Shown here: piece after piece, positions 42,777-54,138 of the stretch
How positions within the stretch are numbered: position 1 is the stretch's first letter
Layout of the letters: the number at the start of each line of letters is the position of its first letter
Assembly (NCBI RefSeq): GCF_018294505.1
Contig: NC_057809.1
Coordinates: 421,436,233 to 421,500,232, forward strand
DNA: 64,000 bases
Reading direction: 5' to 3'
DNA from: Triticum aestivum
Lineage: Eukaryota; Streptophyta; Magnoliopsida; Poales; Poaceae
Made by a program: the position numbers and the translations under genes
The notes under the pieces: generated by a model
Seen by the model: the letters and a program-made list of their open reading frames with translations, nothing else
Databases searched by the model: none
What the model was told of the DNA's origin: nothing

Positions 42777-44696
42777 ATGGCCCCTAAGAAGAAGACGGCC
42801 ACGACGATCGGCTCGTTGGGAGCCGAATGACCCGCGCTAGTGCGGTCAAGCAGGGGGCCGGTCGCGGACAGGACCCGGGCCGCGGTCCACGAGCACCAGC
42901 ATCGCCCTGGCAGTCAGAGCCTGGCGAGCGGCATCATTCGTGCACCAGACGACCGAGCGCACACCGCCAGATCCAAAGACGAAGCAGCCCCCCCGCAGGC
43001 GGCGCGGGGCCCTCTAGGAGTGTTGTTGTGCCACCCCTGGGCGGCACATCAACCTCCAAGACGCCCCCGCCGGCGACCACTGCACGCTCTTCCCATGGTG
43101 TGCGCGACGAGCAGCGTCACCACACCGGTGACCCTGGGCACCACCGTGGGAAGAGTCCTGTGCATCGTCCGCGGGATGAAGGAGTTCAGCATGCCCGCCG
43201 AAGTAGTGGAGAAAATGGCGCGCAGCCGCTGGGTCGTGATGAAGCTCCTTCTAACGTGGTTAGAAGTCGGAGCACGCCAGGGTCCACGCAGTTGTCGCCG
43301 CCACCCACGCAAGCATAAGCTTTGGCGCGCGCGCAGCTGCTCCTCGACTTCCCTCCCGCTGCGGATAAGCTCGACGAGTGGAGGGCCACCATCCGGAGCC
43401 TCGTCGTCGTCGCCAACAAAGATGACCCGCGACCCGCGGGCCCTCGGGCCGACGCTCCACCGAGCCACCACATGCCAGCGCGGGGAAGACCGGGGGTGCT
43501 GTGTTCACAGTGCACCCTCCTCCTCCTCGCCAGCCGCCACAGGCGTCGGCCCATCGTGATGGCGCTTGTGATAACATTTGTATAGCGTCATCCGACCCGC
43601 AGACCCACCACGACCAGCGCCAAGTTCTCCGAGAACAAGCTCACAAAGATGCTCGAACCACTATTGAGCACTGGCGTGATACACGCCACCAGTCGGACAA
43701 GTGGGCAGGGCCCGCTATGGACCACCCAGCGCCGGGGGCTCCGGCGGCCTACCTTACGAGGTGGGCTGTCCGGCCTTTACTCGCGAGCTGCGGCAGTTCC
43801 AGTGGCCGTCCCAGCGCACGTTCAAGCCCGACGCCGGCGAGAAGTACACTGGAAAGACCCATCCGTCCGAGTTCCTCAGCATCTACATCATCGTGATCCA
43901 AGCCACTGGAGCTCGCGACGACAAGGTGCTTGCCAATTATTTCGCGCTGGCGCTGAAGCCCAATGTTATGTCTTGGTTGATGCACCTGCCGGCGGATTCC
44001 ATTTCTTGTTGGTCGGATCTGTGCCATGAGTTCGTTAGCGCCTTCACAGGAGGCCACCAAGCTCATGGCCAGGCTAGTGATTTGCATATCATCCCCCAGA
44101 AGGAAGGGGAAACCCTGCGCAAGTATATCCAAAGGTTCAGCCAGGTGCAGTACAACATCCCTGACGTTCATCCAGCCGCTGTTATCAGCGCGTTCCATCA
44201 GAACATGCGCAGCCACAAGATGCGCGAAGAGCTGGCGATGACCAAGGTTAAGAATGTGGCCGAACTCTACGTTTTGGACGATAAGTGCGCCCGGGCTAAA
44301 GAAGGAAGGAAGTACCCCGGCGAGGACGCCGGCACGGAAACCGACTCCTCCGACGAAGACGCCGCCGCCCCGACGAAGAAGGGCCGACGACGCAACAGGA
44401 AACGCAATGGCAAGGCCGTGCTTGCCGTCAAAGGATCTGACGACATTGGCGCTGCCAAGAAGGTCAAGGCAGACGGCTCTGGCAAGGAGACTGCCTGGTG
44501 GGCCGCCTGCCAGGCCTTGGCGGCTACCGACAAGCCAGGAAGCTCCGACAAGCAATACTGCAAGATCCACTGCACCAAGGGCCACGACCTCCAGAACTGC
44601 CGGCAAGTCGAGCTGCTTGCTGAAAAGCAAAAGGCCAAGTATGAAAGGCGGGACAAGGAGAAGGGTCAGGACGGTGCCGAGGGATCCGGCAAGTAG
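42777..44696 (+). pseudogene. Tat2 gag, frameshifted
   Basis: ATG 42777 opens MAPKKKTATT but meets TGA at 42828. The N-terminal part continues in another frame (42827-43585, including LLDFPPAADKLDEWRATIRS) with a TAG near 43317, then shifts twice (about 43490 and 43745). The capsid core is intact in 43745-44696: CPAFTRELRQFQWP, GKTHPSEFLSIYII, EFVSAFTGGH and LRKYIQRFSQVQYNIPDV. A Tat-type knuckle YCKIHCTKGHDLQNC lies at 44555-44600. The frame stops at TAG 44694, just before the protease linker. This region is what Tat1 lacks. Confidence 0.82.
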
Positions 44697-45703
44697 CATG
44701 GTGGCCAGGGAGGTCGCCCCGGCAAGGATAACCAACAAGAGAGGCCTGCCCGGGGCCGTGACAAGAAACCAGAAGATGATGACCACGACAAGGATGACGA
44801 GTCTGATGAGCAAGAGTTCCAGAAGGCTACGAGGCCATGTGCATTGATGGTGGCGCCTCGCTGCATACTTCTCACCGTTAGCTCAAGTAGTGGGCGCGTG
44901 AGGTTACAACAGCGGAGCCGTCGTTCGACGCTCAGAAGCTGCTGAAGTGGTCCAGCACGCCCCTCATCTTTGACACAGAGGATCACCCTGATCGCACGAC
45001 CGCGGTCGGGTGTTTGCCGTTGTTGGTCTCACCAACAATACGCAACCTCAAGGTGAACAAGATGTTGGTCGACGGTGGGGCCGGCTTGAACCTAATCTCG
45101 CCCATCGTGATCAAAATGCTGCAAATTCTTGATGGAGACCTCGAGAAAACAGGCACGTTTCAAGGGGTCAATCCGGGGAGAAGCCAGCCGAAGGGGAAGG
45201 TCACACTGCCCGTGATGTTTGGAGGAGAGTTGAACTATAGGACGGAGAGGATCATCTTCGACGTGGCCGAGATCCCCTTGCCCTACAACCGGATCCTCGG
45301 CCGCCTGGCACTAGCCAAGTTCATGGCGGCATCGCACTACGCCTACAACATGCTAAAGATGCCCGGGCCGTTGACCATCATATCCGTCCCCTCCGACAAG
45401 AAGGACGCTCTGATTTGTGCCGACCAACTCTACCGGAAAGCAGTTGCAGCAGCTGCCGTCAAGGCACTTGCTCCAGCCGTAGAGGGCCCGGGAGGGAAGA
45501 AGAAGCCCGGCAAGATCTCTCGCACCCACTCCGGCAAGCGCACCTCCTCGGAGTGTTGCGCTACGGTCGAGGACGTGCCAGAGAGCTCTACCGACAAGAG
45601 CAAGAAATCCAGAGCCGAGCAACCGCAGACCAAGAAGGAGTCCATCAGGGAGGATGGCATGGGAGGGGCCTTCACCATAGGCTCCACCCTTGACAGCAAA
45701 TAG
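44697..45703 (+). pseudogene. Tat2 protease
   Basis: After a linker with a frameshift near 44835, the protease frame contains MLVDGGAGLNLIS (about 45062) and YNRILGRLALAKFMA, then a basic Ser/Lys linker. The frame ends at TAG 45701-45703 and the RT follows in the same frame. The stop replaces what is likely a glutamine codon. Confidence 0.82.
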
Positions 45704-46578
45704 GAAGGCGCGCTCGTCACTTTCCTACGGGCGAATGTCGACGTGTTTGCGTGGCAAGCATCCGACATCCCCGGTGTTCCCAAGAAGGTGATTGAGCACC
45801 ACCTAGCTATCTGCCCTCATGCGTGGCCCGTCAAGCAGAAGGTCAGAAAGCAGGCTCTGGAGAGACAAGAGTTCATCACAAAGGAGATCAGGAAGTTGGA
45901 AGCGACAGGGCTGGTGAGAGGAGTGCTCCACCCGACATTGTCGGCCAATCCGGTAGTAGTGCGCAAGGCAAATGGGAAGTGGAGGTTGTGTATTGATTAC
46001 ATAGATATCAATAAGGCTTGTCCTAAGGACCCTTTCCCATTGCCGCCCATCGACCATATTGTTGACTCCACGGCCGGGTGTGATCTATTGCCATTCCTTG
46101 ATGCCTACTCAGGCTACCACCAAATCTTCATGACAAGAGAGGATGAAGAGAAAACAACATTCATCACCCCATGTGGTACGTATTGCTTTTTACGGATGCC
46201 TTTTGGGTTAAAGAGTGTTGGCTCGACGTGTGCAAGAGCAGTCCAAATTGGTTTTCAACCCCAGCTCCATAGAAATTTTGAAGCATACATGGATGACATA
46301 GTGGTCAAAACCAAGGATGAGGCAACTCTCATGCAAGATCTGGAAGAGACATTTGCCAATCTGCGCAAGATCAACCTTAAGCTGAACCCTGAGAAGTGTG
46401 TCTTCGGTGTTCCGTTCGGCAAGCTTCTCGGGTTCTTTGTGTCACAGCGCGGGATCGAGGCAAACCCATACAAGATCAAAGCCATTGAGCAGATTGAGGC
46501 ACCCAAGCGGATCAAAGATGTGCGTCGGGTCACTGGATGCGTCACCGCCATGAGCCGATTCATCTCCAAGTCTGCCGA
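45704..46578 (+). pseudogene. Tat2 reverse transcriptase, truncated
   Basis: The blocks are VFAWQASDIPGVP, LVRGVLHPTLSANPVVV, DYIDINKACPKDPFPLPPID, SGYHQIFM, the catalytic box AYMDDIVVKT (Asp codons 46292 and 46295) and LNPEKCVFGV with GKLLGFFVS. It breaks at RFISKSAD, where the chromovirus LTR begins. RNase H and integrase are absent. Confidence 0.9.
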
Positions 46579-49500
46579 TGTAGCACCCCGGCTCAGAGCG
46601 ACCGGTTTACCATGCATTGCCAGCCCAGAGACCATGTCTTCTGGCAACACACAACATCTTGGTACAGAAAACAACCGCTTTATTGATGCTAGTGGAAGAG
46701 TTTACATTAGAACAGCTGTCGAGGCCAAGCGGCACACTCGGTGCGGCTGAACAATATGTACATTATTTAGTGAACATAAAGGGGCCTCGATCTGAACAAC
46801 TACGTGGCAGCGGAATAACGTCGTGGCGGAAGCTCCATATCATAGGGACACCGATGTGGACACGATCTAGACTCGAACAACGCTCCTCTCCAACGATAAT
46901 TTCCTGAAATCTGGCATGACACGCTAGGTCAGTACATTGAATGTAATTGCAAGCTCACAACAGGCATAATCATAATGACAAACAATATCATGATATTTAA
47001 CCAATTATTAATAATGCAACACTATATGTCAACATGTTGTGATCATGCTCGAACGTCCCTCGGGACAGCTTACCAACTGTGATCATCTTTGGATCACAAA
47101 CACACCACCAAAGTGGTCTTTCTCAAGAAATACTCGTGATCCTTACGGCGATCACAACCACGACCATCATTTGGTCCCAAATGCCTCGATGGCCTTTTTG
47201 CCATCCATCAACAATGAAAGTTCATAGCTTAGTGTGCAATTTTTATTAAACGTTGACTCATGGTGGGACCTACTACGAGGTGTCCATGACCGTGGACTCG
47301 GCTATCGATAGATTACACACTCTGCAGAGGTAGCACACTATACCCACACCACGGAACCCATGGCCTCGCACTCCCATTCGGGTGGACCAACAGCATTCCG
47401 ACAAAACCCTTCCATTGCCACATCACTCTCCCGGCCACTCCGACCCAAATCCCCAACGGGCTGGTCCTGGGAGGCACCGTGTCTACCAAAGACACCCCGA
47501 CCACCGTCGTGGTCAAAACACTCCCACTCGGGGACTCGGTACCATAATCTCATCAACGAGCACACAAGATTATGCCTGCTTACCGGGCCAGGGCAAGCAC
47601 AACATAACCTTCCCTTGTTGGAGGCACTGACCAGAGGCCGTGTCAATGGACCGAATCAAGGCCTTCCCATAAAGGCAAATGTGGTTGCACTGGAAAGAAA
47701 CTCGATTCGGCGGCACCATGACCCAGTCAACGATATATTCAAGTTGAGTTATATTCAGGTTCAACTTAGACTAAAAATGACTGGTGTCATAGCATACCAT
47801 GAAATGCAAAACAACACATGCATCATATACTGATAAAAATGACCGATGTCATCAATATACACACCAAGCATAAACGCCAACAACTCAAATTACTCTACTT
47901 GCTCAAAATGACTCACAACTTAACCAAAATATTTTGCAACAAGTTTTATTAACTTCTTATGCAAGAAAGTAACTCCCATAAATTACTCATATGCTTGAAA
48001 GAATGATTTCACTCTCAACAACTCTTAATTTCTTTACCACTAAGTTGGGTTCAAACATTCTATAAGACAAGTAATATGACTAAACAAGTATTTAATAGAA
48101 TATTTTCTAACAATTTTTTATCAAATTATGAAGGCAAAAACATAGCTAAATAATTACTAACATGCATAACAAAATTATTTCTAACATCACCTCAAATAAA
48201 TCTTAACTTGCTTTATCCACTAAACTAGTTTCAACCATTCTGTAAATCAAGCATAACAACTAACCAATATTTAACAGAATAAAAATAACTCAATAATTAT
48301 TTAAATGCATGGATTAATCATATCATTCAAGTAAGAAAATCACAAATATTGAAATGGCACCATGAAAATGTTGCTTTGGCTTGCCTTAGTGCAGATGAGG
48401 TTCACAAGCCTCCTGGTGATCCTCAAGACAAGCTTCACCTTCTGAAAATAATTTTAAACACAAAAAGAAAATATCAAGAACACTTCTGAAAATCACCAGA
48501 AATTCTAAACAGCTCAGAAAAATCTCATCTTTGGTGAGCTGCTAGATTTCTTATCAAAGAACACAATGCAAAAAGAATCAATTCATTTGGACTTATGGTT
48601 GAAGAGTTATAACTATTTGAAGTGTTCTGTAAATTCAAATGAATTTGAATAAAAGAAATAGACTGGGGGGGGGGGTGACGTCGAAGGCGTAAAGCCTAGG
48701 GGCGCCACCACTCGTACCACTTCACGCGCGTACAGAGTGGCTGACTAGCGGGCCCCACTAGTCAGGTGGGGGAAGAGGGAGAAAGAAACAGAGGAGGCCG
48801 CGGCTTCGCCGGAGATCTCGTCGGCGACGAGGGCTCCTTGTCCCAAACGAGAGGGAGGGATGGCAAGAGGGGGTTGAGGCGCACCTGCCCGTACCCGTAG
48901 CATGGCTAGGGGTGGTCGGACGGCGTCGGAATCAACCTCGCAAGCGGAGGCAGAACATGGAGGTCCCCGGAGTTGAGGAAGACGGCGAGCAGAGGCCACT
49001 CCAGGGGCGCCAAGCGGGTGAGACGGCCTCACCGGAGAGAGGCAGAGGCCCTGGAGGGGTCGCCCAGGCCTGGGAGGGGCTGGAGCTACTGCGGCGACAA
49101 GAGGGGATCGCCGGCGAGCTCGAGCTCGGGGACGGCGGCCTGAGGCCTGCCCGGCCTTGCTCCGGCTTCCTACGCAGTCGTGGAGTGTGTGTGAGGGTTG
49201 GATGGTGCTCGAGGAGGCTGGGGGGGGGGGCTCTATTTATAGGCGAGCAGCGAGGGTGCTTCGGGCTCCGCCGGTGGACACCTGTCCATGGCGCCCGGCG
49301 ATGAGCGGCGTCAGTGAGAGGGGGAGAAGGCGACGGAGGTCACGCGGCCACTGTGGGTGGACGGAGACGAGCACAAGATCAATAGGATGGTGACGAGCAC
49401 AGTGCGCTCCGCACTGTTGGGCTGGCCGGACCTTGCCCGTGCTCTCTGCAGTGAGCTCCGGCGTCGGCGAGCGCCAGGGAGGAGTTAAGGACGTTGAGAC

Positions 49501-50255
49501 GATGATGGTGGCGAGGCTTGGCATGGTTGGGCAGGCGGGGAAGCGAGCACGCGAGCAATAGAGGCTCAGACGCGTCGCAGAGCGTGTCAGTTGCATGCTA
49601 GCACGCCTGGACGAACGCGGTCACCGTGTGAACTATGACATCTGGTCGATCTAAGCATAAACTCAATGTCTGGCATGTTGTTCATGGTAGTTTTGAGTGT
49701 TACAACGATTTGGTTTGGATCCAGGTGCAGTAGAGAAGATTTTACAAGCCAGTTAAGTTTCTGGTCAGTAACTTTCTGATGTTACCGTGGTCAAATGGCT
49801 GGGAGTTTGAAGCTGTGCTTTGGAGGCTAGTCATAAGTTACTAAGGTAAAGATGCACAAGAAAGTTCAGGTCAAATGGAGCAAGTAAAATGGTAGTTGCT
49901 GTAGAAACCACCATTTCTGTCCAGAACAGAAATGATTTTCTGTAGCAAAAATATTCCAAAAAGTGATGAAATATTTTTGCTCACGAAGGTGCCCTAGGGT
50001 TCACAGAATATTTGTGAAATATCTTAGATTTTCCTGAGCCATAAAAATTGGGGCTGCTTTGAAGCAAACAGATCTGACTTTGGGTTTTTGAGAGAGAAGT
50101 GAAATGATGATTTAGGAGGGAAGTGAAGCACTTGGGTGAAAACCAAGGATACCCTAGTGTTTAAGTCCATATCAAAAGATTCAAGAACTCCAAGTTCAAA
50201 AAAATTCAAATGAAAAATCAAGCAAGTAAGAGAGGGCAAAAACCAGGCTGTCACA
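46579..50255 (-). repeat. Chromovirus 3' LTR, 3677 bp
   Basis: In plus orientation it starts TGTAGCACCCCGG and ends CAGGCTGTCACA. On the minus strand it begins TGTGACAGCCTGG and ends GGGTGCTACA, which is usual for this clade. The LTR is unusually long and has a compositional patchwork: AT-rich 47830-48660, a poly-G run at about 48665, then GC-rich 48690-49600. CTATAAATAG on the minus strand (49233-49242) is a likely TATA box. Frames inside it (for example 48912-49304) are not credible genes. Confidence 0.85.
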
Positions 50256-50271
50256 AACCTCCCCCACTTAG
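50256..50271 (-). other. Chromovirus polypurine tract
   Basis: The minus strand reads TAAGTGGGGGAGGTT directly before the LTR start TGTGACAG. Confidence 0.85.
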
Positions 50272-51926
50272 AATGAATCTCGTCCTCGAGATTCAGTTGC
50301 TTGGGAAAACCACTTTGGATACTGATCCCTAAGGAATTCTTCCTGCTCCCCAGTTGCTTCTGACTCTGCGTGATGCTCCCACTGAACCTTGTAAAATTTT
50401 CTGACTTTACTGCGAGTGACCCTTTCCATCTAATCCAAAATTTTGAACGGTCTTTCTTCATAAGTTAAATCTTTTGCCAATTTTATCTCAGCCGTTGTAG
50501 TCCTTTTCTCAGGCGGGGATATGCATCGTCTCAATTGCGAAACATGGAACACATTGTGTATGTCTGCCAACTTCGGGGGTAGTTCCAGTTGATATGCAAC
50601 CGTACCCACTCGAGACATAATCGGGAATGGACCAATGAATCTGGGTGCCAGCTTTCCACGAGTCTGAAATCTCTTGACTCCTTTTATAGGAGTGACTCGG
50701 AGGTATACGTGTTCTCCGGGTTCAAAATTGACCTGCCGATGCTTTGCATCATAATAACTCTTCTATCGAGATTTGGCAAATTGTAGCCTGTCTCGGATTT
50801 CCCTAACTTGTTTCTCAGCTTCCAGCATGAGATCCGTTCCGAAGATACGACTATATCCAGTCTGAGACCAATTAAGAGGAGTGTTGCACTTACGGCCATA
50901 CAGAGCTTCGTATGGTGACATCTTTAGACTCGTCTGGAAACTGTTGTTATAAGAGAACTCGGCATACGGCAAGCAGTCTTCCCATTTAGCGCCTTTGGCT
51001 AGCACACAGGCTCGCAACATATCTTCGAGTATTTGATTTACCCGCTCTGTCTGTCCATCTGTCTGAGGGTGATAGGCAGTACTATATTTCACTGCCGTCC
51101 CCAAGGCTTGGTGGAGACGGGACCAAAAAGCGGATTTAAACAAAGAACCTCAGTCGGAAGTGATAGTTCGGGGTACTCCATGCAGACTGACGATCCTGGA
51201 TACATTCAGTTGTGCAAGTTCATCAGCTCTGTATCTAGTGCTGATCGGAATGAAATGAGCAACCTTGGTTAGTGTGTCTATTATAACCCAGATTGCATCG
51301 TTGCCTCGCTGAGTCCTAGGCAATCCCGTGATAAAATCCATGCAAACGTCATCCCACTTCCACTGTGAAACTGGCAGCGGTTGGAGAAGTTTGGCTGGCT
51401 TCTGATGATCTTCTTTCACCTTGTTGCATATGTCGCAACAGGCTACAAAATAGGCAATGTCTTTCTTCATTCCATCCCACCAGAATATTTGTCTGAGATC
51501 CTCATACAATTTTGTCCCTCCCGGGTGAATGGAATATGCGGATTCATGGGCTTCTGACAGGATTTTCTTCTTCAAGTCCGGTTGATTTGGCACACAAATG
51601 CGTCCACGGAATTGCAGGGTACCAAATTCGTCCTTGGAGAAGTCAGAGGCCTGCTTTGCCATCTGGCCCTTGGCACGTTTTTGTAGATTGGTGTCAGCTG
51701 GCTGGGCCTTGCGGATCTCCATCTCAAGGGTGGGGGTAACTTCCAAAATATTAACGAGGCCAGCATCTACGATGACCAAGTTGAGCTGAGCGATCTCCTC
51801 TTGGAGTTTGGTGGGCAACGATTTTAACATGACATTTAAGCTGACGGGCTTTCGACTGAGCGCACCGGCAACGACGTTGGCCTTGCCTGGATGGTAATTT
51901 ATTCCAAGGTCATAATCCTTGACCAA
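50262..51926 (-). pseudogene. Chromovirus integrase and chromodomain
   Basis: The minus-strand reading has the zinc-binding part (ESAYSIHPGGTKLY to ACCDICNKVKEDH), the first catalytic Asp (DVCMDFITGLP), the second (GVPRTITSD near 51150) and Glu in PQTDGQTERVNQ. An integrase tail (HNVFHVSQLRRCI) and a chromodomain (KFYKVQWEHHAESEAT, near 50320-50400) follow. Stops interrupt at about 51147 (TGA for CGA), about 50760 and about 50430. The chromodomain places the element among chromoviruses. Confidence 0.85.
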
Positions 51927-53070
51927 CTCTAACTATCTTCGCTGACGGAGATTTAGATCTGGCTGAGTGAAGATGTACTTGAGGCTTTTGTGGTCGGTAA
52001 AAATTTGGCACCTTTTTCCAATGAGGTAGTGTCTCCAAATTTTTAATGCATGAACCACTGCAGCCAATTCCAAATCATGAGTAGGATAATTTCCCTCATG
52101 GGGTCGTAGCTGTCGCGATGCATACGCTACTACCTTGCTGTCTTGCATCAACACGCAACCAATACCTTGTCTGGAGGCATCGCAGTACACATCAAAACTG
52201 CGGTAAATGTCTGGAAGAGTCAATACAGGTGCGGTTGTCAGACGTATCTTTAGCTCATTAAAAATCTTCTCACAGTCCTCTGTCCACTTAAACTTTGTAT
52301 CCTTTTTGAGCAGCTCCATCATTGGTTTAGCAATTTTGGAAAACCCTTCAATAAAACGACGATAGTATCCAGCTAATCCTAGGAAACTCCGGATCTGGGT
52401 CACGGTCGTGGGCGGTACCCAGTCGAGCACATCCTTTACTTTGCTTGGGTCCACGGCTATACCTTCGGCGGATAGTACATGTCTGAGAAACCCAACTTTC
52501 TTGAGCCAAAATTCGCACTTACTGAACTTGGCGTATAGCTGATGGTCGCGGAGCCGTTGTAGTACTGCTCGGAGGTGATCCTTGTGTTCTTCTTCACCAT
52601 TGGAGTAAATGAGGATCTCATCGATGAAGACTACCACGAATTTGTCGAGGAAGTCCATGAATACTTTGTTCATCATATGCATGAAGAAAGCAGGGGCATT
52701 GGTGAGGCCAAAGGACATCACGGTATATTCGTAAAGACCGTACCAAGTAGTGAATGCGGTCTTAGGAATATCTTACTTTTTAATCTTAAGCTGATGATAG
52801 CCAGTCCGTAAATCGATTTTTGAGAATACCTTAGCCCCACTGAGCTGGTCAAATAGATCATCAATCCTTGGCAGCAGGTATTTATTCTTGATGGTGACCT
52901 CATTCAGCTGGCGGTAATCTATGCACATACGAAGACTACCATCCTTTTTGCCCACGAAAATTGCAGGTGATCCCCATGGTGAAGAGCTGGGACGGATATA
53001 ACCTTTCTGGAGTAATTCGTCAAGCTGTTTCTTTAGCTCTACTAATTCTTATGAGGGCATTCGATGATAC
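51927..53070 (-). pseudogene. Chromovirus reverse transcriptase and RNase H
   Basis: The visible blocks are [48 protein letters not shown], the catalytic box as FIDEILIYS and [16 protein letters not shown]. RNase H shows [15 protein letters not shown] and [14 protein letters not shown]. The second catalytic aspartate of FIDD is glutamate here (codon near 52620), so the RT is probably dead. Stops occur at about 51929 and 52773. Confidence 0.87.
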
Positions 53071-53279
53071 TTCTTGTATAACGGTGCATTTCCGGGCACA
53101 AGATCTATGGCAAACTCCAGTTCCCAATCTGGTGGCATGCCTGGCAGTTCTTCTGGAAAAACATCAGGGTATTCACTGACCGCAGGAATAAATTCCAATT
53201 CAACCACAGCAGTGCACACTAATTCTGGCTTGGGTATATTCTTGCGAGCATAGAATTTGGTGAGCTGCCCATTCAGACT

Positions 53280-54138
53280 GGTCAGATTGACTTCTCAGGT
53301 TACGGAGTTTATGCGAACTTGATATTTGGTCAACCAATTCATACCCAATATAATATCCAACTTTTCAAACTCAATGATTATCAGAGATGTTGGAAAGTAG
53401 ACCCCGTTGATATTGATATCCAGATCACGGCAGACCAGATTGCTCTTGATTATAGATCCCAGGGTTTGTACCAGCATATTTTGTCCGAAGTCCACTCCGT
53501 GGAATCTCATTATATTTTCCAGGGGTCAAGGGCCCTCACAGGGTACTACCACCCTTGAAATGCACAAATTCTTCCATAGATCATATTTCTCATATCCTCA
53601 AAAATGGTCAGAATCTTTCTTCATAGAGTAACTACTCATAAAATCCAAATCAGTACAAATGATGCTAACTTTATTGATTCTCAAATTATTACAATCTCCT
53701 GTATTTCCATTACATGTCTCAACTCAACACCTCAATATAAAAGAAATGTTCCCAGTACTACTATATTTCTTTTTTCGACACAACTATTTAGTACAAGTCT
53801 CCTTCTCATTGGAACAATCTCTGGCAAAGTGCCATGCTTCATTACAACGAAAACATATTACTTCTGACAAGTCTCGAGGTTTCCTTTTAGGGCACCGCTG
53901 AAGTAGTGCCCTGACTCCTTGCACCTGAAACATGTGATATGACTCAGGTCCTTCTTTATAGAAATTGGGTTGTTCCTGGAATCCAATCCTTTTCTCTTCC
54001 TGGACTTTTTCGTTCCAATCAGGGCTTCTATTTCCTGTGGGTCATACTCTAGTTCCTCTGTCGGGAATTCTACTAGATCCACATTCAGACAATTCTGGGA
54101 GATGTGTCCTTCTTCTCCACATGAATAGCATGACTTGG
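53280..54138 (-). pseudogene. Chromovirus protease and C-terminal gag remnant
   Basis: The protease end is seen as FEKLDIILGMNWLTKYQVRI near 53300-53400. Two zinc knuckles remain: CYSCGEEGHISQNC near 54090-54130, which is complete, and CFRCKESGHYFSGAL near 53895-53945, which lacks its last cysteine. About 53560-53860 is AT-rich and not recognisable. The sequence changes to unrelated DNA at about 54138. Confidence 0.72.

Larger units (their letters stand above)
41519..46578 (+). mobile_element. Tat2: Tat-lineage Gypsy element, 5' half only
   Basis: A 1184 bp 5' LTR (TGTCGG...CCGACA) is followed by a primer region, gag, protease and RT up to the thumb. The element is cut at 46578 by a chromovirus LTR and its 3' half is missing from the window. 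A related element starts at 62807. The 5 bp before the LTR is TACTC, but no partner copy exists to confirm a target duplication. Confidence 0.9.
46579..54138 (-). mobile_element. Chromovirus (Tekay/Del type) Gypsy element, 5' truncated
   Basis: On the minus strand it has a 3' LTR at 46579-50255, a polypurine tract, a chromodomain, integrase, RNase H, RT, protease and the zinc-knuckle end of gag. It then ends abruptly near 54138. Its 5' LTR and capsid are missing. It is inserted in Tat2 RT, but the other half of Tat2 is also missing, so one deletion probably removed both. Confidence 0.88.

Noticed and set aside
43749..44813. 354-residue minus-strand frame
   Set aside because: It is a shadow of the Tat2 gag core on the other strand, and it has no domain of its own.
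48912..49304. Frames in the GC-rich part of the chromovirus LTR
   Set aside because: Inside an LTR, compositionally driven, and overlapping the TATA region.
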